64,000 bases of DNA, from the NCBI GenBank assembly GCA_944390865.1, contig CALXRC010000002.1:1-64000 (forward strand), given 5' to 3'. A program made the translations under genes and the position numbers. The stretch's first letter is position 1; every line of letters starts with the position of its first letter. Origin of the DNA: an uncultured Spirochaetales bacterium (GTDB taxonomy: Bacteria > Spirochaetota > Spirochaetia > Sphaerochaetales > Sphaerochaetaceae). Positions 58,872 to 64,000 of the stretch are shown piece by piece. The notes beneath the pieces were generated by a model that saw only the letters and a list, made by a program, of their open reading frames with translations, did not search any database and was not told where the DNA came from.

Positions 58872-59834
58872 ATGCAAATAAAGAATCTGGTTTTCGAATC
58901 CCCGTTTTTCCTTGCACCCCTGGCAGGCTACACAGATGCCCCTTTCCGTCACATCGCTCATGACTGGCACTCTGCCTGCGCGGTAACGGAAATGGTCAGC
59001 GCCGAGGGACTTGCCAGGAACAGCGGAAAAACAGAGGACCTGCTTGCCCGCTATGAAGGCGAAGAAAAACTCATTGTCCAGCTCTTTGCCCCGTCAAGGG
59101 ATCCGGTGCAGCGCTGCCTTGACAGACTGCTGAAGCACGATCCGGCAATGATTGACATAAACTGCGGCTGCCCGGTGCCGAAGGTCGTGAAGACAGGTGC
59201 CGGAAGTGCAATGATGAGGCATATTGACGATATTTATGACATTGTCTCCTTTCTCTGTGCAAACGCCGGCTGCCCTGTAAGCGTGAAGTTCCGTCTTGGC
59301 TGGGACTCCGGCAGCATCAACTGGCCGGAGTTCGCCTCTGCCTGCGCCAGCGCAGGAGCGTCAATGCTGACTCTGCATGCCCGCACAAGAAGCCAGATGT
59401 ACAGCGGGAAGGCAGACTGGACGCAGATCAGAAAGCTGAAGGAAATGTTCAGGGACACTGATGTGAAGATCTTCGCTTCCGGAGATCTCTTTACAGCAGA
59501 AGACGGCATCAGCGTGATGAGACAGACCGGCTGCGACGGCGTGATGTTCGCCCGCGGCGCTATCGGGAACCCCTTCATATTCACCAGGGCAGAAGAGCTG
59601 CTAAAGGGGAACAGCAGAGTCATCTCGACAGATGAGATCAGAAACACGATGCTCCGCCACCTTGACTACATGATTGAGCATTACGGAAGCGAGGTGGGCT
59701 GCCGGGACATGAGAAAGCATGCCGTTCACTATGTGAAGGGTCTGGCGGAAGCCTCGCGGGTGAAGGCTGTCATAAACAGTGCGAGGACAAGGCAGGACTA
59801 TCTGGAAGCCCTGTCGCTGCTGGAAGACATATAA
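58872..59834 (+). CDS. dus: tRNA-dihydrouridine synthase
   Basis: 320 aa. FMN-dependent reduction of uridine in tRNA D-loops. Seen: FFLAPLAGYTDAPFRHIAHDW, INCGCPVPKVVKTGAGSAMM with the catalytic Cys, VKFRLGWD, LHARTRSQMYSGKADW, GDGVMFARGAIGNPFIF-type segment (CDGVMFARGAIGNPF) and KHAVHYVKG. ATG at 58872 begins MQIKNLVF; an upstream in-frame stretch to 58806 overlaps the divergent gene's control region and is not needed. Confidence 0.93.
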   Translation: MQIKNLVFESPFFLAPLAGYTDAPFRHIAHDWHSACAVTEMVSAEGLARNSGKTEDLLARYEGEEKLIVQLFAPSRDPVQRCLDRLLKHDPAMIDINCGCPVPKVVKTGAGSAMMRHIDDIYDIVSFLCANAGCPVSVKFRLGWDSGSINWPEFASACASAGASMLTLHARTRSQMYSGKADWTQIRKLKEMFRDTDVKIFASGDLFTAEDGISVMRQTGCDGVMFARGAIGNPFIFTRAEELLKGNSRVISTDEIRNTMLRHLDYMIEHYGSEVGCRDMRKHAVHYVKGLAEASRVKAVINSARTRQDYLEALSLLEDI

Positions 59835-59849
59835 TCAGAGAAAAAATAT

Positions 59850-59878
59850 TTGTTTTTCACTTTGGCAGACTGTAAAAT
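59850..59878 (+). promoter_or_regulatory. Sigma-70-type promoter of the PurD-like gene
   Basis: -35 TTGTTT (59850-59855), 17-nt spacer, -10 TAAAAT (59873-59878). The start codon lies 38 nt after the -10 box, preceded by AAGGAGGA. Confidence 0.55.
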
Positions 59879-59915
59879 GTAGTCAGCAGGATAATTTCCG
59901 CAAGGAGGAAAGGCT

Positions 59916-61190
59916 ATGCGAGTGCTGATTCTTGGTTCAGGTGCTAAAGACCATGCCATTGCCTGGTGGTTTTCCCAGAGCAACTTTCTGGGTGAGCTTT
60001 TCATTGCGCCTGGCAATGTCGCGACAAGCCGCTTCGCAACCAACTGCGATATAGACCCCTCCGATCCTGTCGAAGTCTACGAGACCTGCCTTGAGAACAA
60101 GATAGACTTTGTATTCATCGGAACAGAGGCTCCTCTGTTCACAGGCGTCATTGATTACCTCAATGAGCGCGGAATTGCGACTTTCGGTGCTCCGCGCAGG
60201 GCGCTGAAGCTGGAAGCAGACAGGAACTTCGCCAGGGCATTCACTGACAGGCATAACATTCTCACTCCCAGAAGGAATCTCTTTGAGACGAAACAGGCGC
60301 TTGAGAAATTCCTATCGCGCCACAGCGGAGAGCATTTTGTACTGAAGTCAAACACGCTTGCTCCAAGCAGGATCATGCTGGACTCAAGCGACAGCACTGC
60401 CCTGCTGAGCTTTGCGGACAGGCTTTTCGAGAGAGGACCTGTACTGCTTGAAGAACACATAAAGGGCGTGCATCTCACAGCGACGATACTTGTCGACAAC
60501 AACGGCTACTTCGCCCTGCCGCTGACTTCTGACTACATGTACTCCAGCGAGGAGGATGGCCTGCCGACCGGAGGCATGGGCTCAGTCTGCCCCATAGCCC
60601 TCTCGCAGGATATCTATCAGACAATCAGGGAGATGGTGATTGAGCCCACCATCTATGCCATGAAAGTCGAAAGGCTCTCTTACAAGGGAGTGCTGACGAT
60701 ATCAATCATACTGAATGATGACAACATTCCTGTCGTCGTTGACTACCACGTGCGCTTCAATGACCCCGCGACTCAGGCGATGGTTCCGCTGATCCGAAAC
60801 GACATTGTCAGTCTGCTTGATGCAATGCAGGAAGACAGGCTGTCCGGCGAAAAGCTGCTGCTCAAGGACGGATGCACGGTAGCTGTGGTGATTGCAAGCG
60901 AGAACTATCCCATGAATCCGGCAACAGGCAGGACGGTCAGGCCGATAAGCCCGCTGCTTCTGTACAACACGCTGTCAGAGCTGCCTCTTGTCTTCACGGG
61001 AGCTGTAAGCGGAACGAAGGAAGATGAGCTGAAGACAAGCGGAGGCCGCTGCTTCACCATCGTAGGGCGCGGAGAGACCATCAACAAGGCAAACGAAGAG
61101 GCATACCGCTATGTCAGCGCGTTCAGCTTTGAAGGAGCATGGTACCGTCCTGACATCGGCAACGCTTTCATGATCCAGAACGAGAACTAG
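59916..61190 (+). CDS. PurD-like ATP-grasp protein with altered active-site motifs
   Basis: 424 aa, the size of phosphoribosylamine-glycine ligase. The N-terminus MRVLILGSGAKDHAIAW, APGN and GAPRRALKLEADRNFARAFT align with PurD, as does LPTGGMGSVCP. The ATP-grasp core differs: FVLKSNTLAPSRIML where PurD has VIKADGLAAGKGV; TSDYMYSSEEDG where it has TSQDHKRxxDxDxGPN; VVDYHVRFNDPATQ where it has VIEFNxRFGDPETQ (metal ligand Glu to Asp276, Asn to His278). No purine-synthesis genes are near. It may be a divergent ligase with another substrate. RBS AAGGAGGA. Its end overlaps rlmB by 4 nt. Confidence 0.75.
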   Translation: MRVLILGSGAKDHAIAWWFSQSNFLGELFIAPGNVATSRFATNCDIDPSDPVEVYETCLENKIDFVFIGTEAPLFTGVIDYLNERGIATFGAPRRALKLEADRNFARAFTDRHNILTPRRNLFETKQALEKFLSRHSGEHFVLKSNTLAPSRIMLDSSDSTALLSFADRLFERGPVLLEEHIKGVHLTATILVDNNGYFALPLTSDYMYSSEEDGLPTGGMGSVCPIALSQDIYQTIREMVIEPTIYAMKVERLSYKGVLTISIILNDDNIPVVVDYHVRFNDPATQAMVPLIRNDIVSLLDAMQEDRLSGEKLLLKDGCTVAVVIASENYPMNPATGRTVRPISPLLLYNTLSELPLVFTGAVSGTKEDELKTSGGRCFTIVGRGETINKANEEAYRYVSAFSFEGAWYRPDIGNAFMIQNEN

Positions 61191-61930
61191 CCCCTTGTGC
61201 GCCTGAATTCATACATCAGGATGCCTGCGGCCACTGAGACATTGAGTGAATCAATGTGCCCGCGCATCGGGATGCTCGCCATAATATCGCACTTCTTTCT
61301 CACCAGCTGGCTGATGCCGTCGCCTTCCGAGCCCATGACAATGGCTGTGCGCGCGGCCCACTCAGTGCTGTAGCTGTCCTGTCCGTTCATGTCAGCACCG
61401 TAAATCCAGAAGCCGTTCTTCTTGAGAAGGTCAATTTCTCTGGAAAGGTTTGTCACGACAGACAGGGTGACGTACTGGGCAGCGCCTGATGAGACTTTGA
61501 CAACAGTCTCGTTGGCCTGGACGCTTCTGCGCTCAGGAATGATGACGAGGTCTGCGCCGAACTGGTCGGCTGAACGGAGTATGGCTCCAAGGTTATGCGG
61601 ATCGGTGATGCCGTCAAGAATGAGGACAAGTGCGCTCTGGTCCTCGGCCAGGGATGCACAGAACTGGCTCACGGTAGTCTCCCTGAGATGGCTCGCACCC
61701 CTTCTCGGACCGCCGAGGTCAAGAACAGCGCCGCGCACATCCGCTCCGGGAATCATCTGTTCAAGCTCTGTCCTGCTGAGCTTTTTTACTGCAACTTTCC
61801 CGGTCAGCATTGCCTGACGCTCAAGGGAGGCAAGAGAATTCAGTCCGCGCTGGATATACAGCGTGCTGCCGGCTGCAGCCTTCTTCAAGGCTTCCTCAAT
61901 CGCATGATGTCCGTAAACTTTTTCACCCAT
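61187..61930 (-). CDS. rlmB: SpoU-family 23S rRNA 2'-O-methyltransferase (RlmB-like)
   Basis: 247 aa. Substrate-binding N-terminal domain (VYGHHAIEEALKK), then the SPOUT knot: LILDGITDPHNLGAILRSADQFGA, IVMGSEGDGISQLVRKKCD, IPMRGHIDSLNVSVAAGILMYE, the three SpoU motifs. Typical members methylate G2251 of 23S rRNA; TrmH-type tRNA targets are possible. ATG 61930 chosen; a TTG at 61957 adds 9 poor residues. It is convergent with the PurD-like gene. Confidence 0.88.
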   Translation of the reverse strand: MGEKVYGHHAIEEALKKAAAGSTLYIQRGLNSLASLERQAMLTGKVAVKKLSRTELEQMIPGADVRGAVLDLGGPRRGASHLRETTVSQFCASLAEDQSALVLILDGITDPHNLGAILRSADQFGADLVIIPERRSVQANETVVKVSSGAAQYVTLSVVTNLSREIDLLKKNGFWIYGADMNGQDSYSTEWAARTAIVMGSEGDGISQLVRKKCDIMASIPMRGHIDSLNVSVAAGILMYEFRRTRG

Positions 61931-61971
61931 AACAAAGCTGACAATATCCAGAATCAAGCTGTTTGGTCAAG

Positions 61972-62002
61972 AGAAAAAAAAGCTGCCGCATTTACTGCGG
62001 CA
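61972..62002 (-). terminator. Intrinsic terminator of the dnaK-dnaJ transcript
   Basis: Perfect 7-bp stem TGCCGCA/TGCGGCA with a 5-nt loop (61984-62002) followed on the minus strand by GCTTTTTTTT. It starts 8 nt after the dnaJ stop. Confidence 0.9.
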
Positions 62003-62010
62003 ACATGCAT

Positions 62011-63123
62011 TTATCGCTCAAAAGGTATCGGATCGGGACTCTTGTCCTCTCCGAGCGCCTGCTGGAGTTCCTTCATCAGGCTCCTCGCCTTGAGGCCCAG
62101 ATGCTTGGGCGTCTCAACCAGCACTGTTAGATACATATCTCCCCTGTCATCAGGATTTCCCTTGAAAGCAGGAACGCCTCTGTTTTTCAGGCGGAGGCTC
62201 TTTCCTGACTGGATGCCGGCAGGAATGGATACACGGACCTTGCCTCCCTCCACGACAGGAACCTCGATCTCACAGCCCAGGGCTGCCTGCGTAAAGGAAA
62301 TCGGAACCTGAAGGAAAACGTTTCTGCCCTCACGGACAAAGTATTTGTCTTCCTTGACCCGCACAAAAATGATGAGATCACCGGCCGGTCCTCCGTTGGG
62401 TCCTGCATTGCCCTTGCCTCTCAGCACGAGCTTCGTGCCGTCATCTGTGCCGCAGGGAATTGAGACCGAAAGCTTTTCGCTCTTTTTAGTCAGCCCTGTT
62501 CCATGACAGCTTGCGCACGGATTGTCGATCACCTGACCGCGGCCATGGCAGGTCGGACAGGTTGACGCCATCTGGAAAAATCCGTTTCCGCGGGCAACCT
62601 GGCCGCTTCCGTGGCAGGTCGGGCAGGTCTTCTGTCCGCTGCCTCCGCTGCCGGAACAGGCCGGACAGGCCTCATCATGCGAATAGGAGACATCGACCTT
62701 GGTTCCGAAAATCGCATCCTTGAACGAGACTGTTACAGAGTATTGCAGAGAGGCGCCGCGCACCACGCTCGCACCGGAAGAGGAACGAGTGCGTCCGCCG
62801 CCTCCGAAGAAAGAATCAAAAATATCGCCAAAACCGCCGAAGCCAGAGAAGATATCGGAAAAGTCACGGTAGACATTGGAATAATTTCCGGCTCCTCCCT
62901 CGACTCCCGCAAAGCCGAACTGATCATAGTTCTGCCTCTTGGTCTTGTCTGAAAGGATCTCGTAAGCTTCACTTGCCTCCTTGAACCGCTCCTCGGCAGC
63001 CTTATCATCCGGATGGGTATCAGGATGGTTGGCCATGGCGATCTTCCTGTAAGCTTTCTTTATTTCCTCCTCTGTGGCGTTTTTGGAAACACCAAGCACT
63101 TCATAATAATCTCTTTTAGCCAT
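62011..63123 (-). CDS. dnaJ: Chaperone DnaJ
   Basis: 370 aa. J-domain MAKRDYYEVLGVSKNATEEEIKKAYRKIAMANHPDTHPDD with HPD at 34-36. Gly/Phe-rich linker, four CxxCxGxG zinc modules (CPACSGSG, CPTCHGSG, CPTCHGRG, CASCHGTG), and a C-terminal substrate-binding domain. It delivers unfolded clients to DnaK. ATG at 63123 preceded by AGGGGTG. It follows dnaK, separated by a stem-loop. Confidence 0.97.
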   Translation of the reverse strand: MAKRDYYEVLGVSKNATEEEIKKAYRKIAMANHPDTHPDDKAAEERFKEASEAYEILSDKTKRQNYDQFGFAGVEGGAGNYSNVYRDFSDIFSGFGGFGDIFDSFFGGGGRTRSSSGASVVRGASLQYSVTVSFKDAIFGTKVDVSYSHDEACPACSGSGGSGQKTCPTCHGSGQVARGNGFFQMASTCPTCHGRGQVIDNPCASCHGTGLTKKSEKLSVSIPCGTDDGTKLVLRGKGNAGPNGGPAGDLIIFVRVKEDKYFVREGRNVFLQVPISFTQAALGCEIEVPVVEGGKVRVSIPAGIQSGKSLRLKNRGVPAFKGNPDDRGDMYLTVLVETPKHLGLKARSLMKELQQALGEDKSPDPIPFER

Positions 63124-63140
63124 GTTCACCCCTTACAAAA

Positions 63141-63165
63141 CATGCCGGCAACCTCAGCCGGCATG
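63141..63165 (-). terminator. Intercistronic stem-loop between dnaK and dnaJ
   Basis: Perfect 9-bp stem CATGCCGGC/GCCGGCATG with a 7-nt loop, followed on the minus strand by TTTTG. Probably a partial terminator that keeps DnaJ below DnaK level. Confidence 0.7.
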
Positions 63166-63189
63166 CTTCGCTCTCATTATACAGAAAGC

Positions 63190-64000
63190 TTATTTTACTT
63201 CCTCATAATCAGCATCGACAGCGTCATCTGTGGATCCGGATGAACCTGCTGATGCATCCTGGCCTGAGGCAGAAGCGTCCGCACCTGAGCCTGTGCCCGC
63301 ATTCTGCTGCTGGGCCTGAGCGGCTTCATAGACCTTCTGTCCGAGTTCCATGGATGCCTGCTGTACAGCATCTGTCTTTGCCTTAAGCTCCTCGGCAGTT
63401 GCGCCGGAAGAAGCCAGGGTGTCTTTAAGGGCCTTCAGTGCATCCTCGATCTTTGCCTTTTCGGAAGCACTCACCTTGTCGCCGTACTCCTTGAGAGCCT
63501 TCTCTGTGGCATAGACAACGCTCTCAGCATTGTTTTTTGCCTCGATCTGCTCTCTGAGCTTCTTGTCCTCAGCCTGATGGGCTTCAGCATCCTTTACCAT
63601 CTTCTCGATCTCGGATTCAGATAGTCCGCTGGAAGTCTCAATCCTGATCTTCTGCTCCTTGCCTGTTCCCAGATCCTTTGCGCTTACATGGACAATGCCG
63701 TTGGCGTCAATGTCGAAAGTAACCTCAATCTGAGGTACTCCTCTCGGAGCTGCAGGAATGCCGACAAGGTCGAACTTGCCCAGAGTCCTGTTCTGGCTTG
63801 CAAGCTCACGCTCGCCCTGAAGGACATGAATCGAGACAGCGGTCTGTCCATCTGCGGCAGTTGAGAAGATCTGGCTCTTCTTTGTAGGAATAGTGGTGTT
63901 TCTCTCAATGAGCTTTGTGTTCACGCCGCCAAGCGTCTCAATGCCGAGAGAAAGCGGAGTGACATCAAGCAGAAGCACGTCCTTGACATCTCCCTTGAGG
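63190..64000 (-). CDS. dnaK: Chaperone DnaK, C-terminal part (runs off the window)
   Basis: About 269 residues of the C-terminal half are visible; the ATPase domain lies beyond base 64000. Seen: [19 protein letters not shown], the hinge to the substrate-binding domain; [52 protein letters not shown]; the helical lid; and an Ala/Ser/Gly-rich tail ending [12 protein letters not shown], the EEVK/D end typical of DnaK. It folds proteins in the cytoplasm with DnaJ. Confidence 0.96.
   Translation of the reverse strand, partial: LKGDVKDVLLLDVTPLSLGIETLGGVNTKLIERNTTIPTKKSQIFSTAADGQTAVSIHVLQGERELASQNRTLGKFDLVGIPAAPRGVPQIEVTFDIDANGIVHVSAKDLGTGKEQKIRIETSSGLSESEIEKMVKDAEAHQAEDKKLREQIEAKNNAESVVYATEKALKEYGDKVSASEKAKIEDALKALKDTLASSGATAEELKAKTDAVQQASMELGQKVYEAAQAQQQNAGTGSGADASASGQDASAGSSGSTDDAVDADYEEVK

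Noticed and set aside
1-64000. tRNA, rRNA genes and CRISPR arrays
   Set aside because: Scanning by eye found no T-arm signatures, no rRNA segments and no regularly spaced repeats. A computational scan could still find a missed tRNA.

Overview
The window looks like a chromosome segment of a host-associated or anaerobic spirochaete, most likely Sphaerochaetaceae or Treponema-related. The evidence is a class I lysyl-tRNA synthetase, an alanyl-tRNA synthetase that ends after its editing domain (597 aa, no C-Ala), Rho with a long charged N-terminal extension, and the order rpsT - HU - lnt - cinA - rho - rpmE, which from memory resembles treponeme gene order. Sec/lipobox lipoproteins, Lnt, TolC/RND efflux and an aromatic-terminated beta-barrel show a two-membrane envelope. 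The genus call is inference. No tRNA, rRNA or CRISPR array was seen.

Layout. 1-1.3 kb: probable right end of an IS200/IS605 TnpB-type element, then a lipoprotein gene with a nine-base poly-G tract just upstream. 1.5-8 kb: MFS exporter, heterodimeric ABC exporter with one degenerate ATP site, lysK. 8-13.3 kb: RlpA-SPOR protein, CrtO-like acyltransferase, beta-barrel protein, MFS transporter, and a complete iscB gene preceded by its structured omega-RNA locus. 13.3-24.6 kb: KamA-family radical SAM enzyme, membrane protein with 19-residue repeats, coaE, polA, PhnP-like hydrolase, nadE, a GH2 beta-mannosidase-like protein lacking both catalytic glutamates, small alpha/beta hydrolase. 24.7-36 kb: TRAP transporter with a readable promoter/operator, gdhA, DUF1846 protein, sodium symporter, HPt protein, a candidate small RNA, and a gntP-glycerate kinase operon. 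36.2-41.7 kb: TolC-adaptor-RND efflux operon. 41.8-51.7 kb: two Hsp20 genes, then a long same-strand run (galactokinase-like, surE, cysteine-cluster protein, nifS, nifU, HTH, panE, dprA-like, alaS, unknown). 51.8-64 kb: rpmE, rho, cinA, lnt, HU, rpsT, PSP1 protein, dus, PurD-like protein, rlmB, dnaJ and the 3' end of dnaK.

Two themes stand out. First, the window carries an intact-looking IscB RNA-guided nuclease whose omega-RNA and native guide can be read from the sequence, plus the end of a probable TnpB element. No TnpA transposase is visible. Second, three otherwise well-formed genes encode enzyme-like proteins whose key residues are replaced: the GH2 protein, a GHMP/galactokinase-like protein and a PurD-like ATP-grasp protein. 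They may be pseudoenzymes or enzymes with new activities. Everything else is mostly housekeeping (translation, replication, Fe-S assembly, lipoprotein maturation, chaperones) and transport of carboxylates, amino acids and sugar acids.
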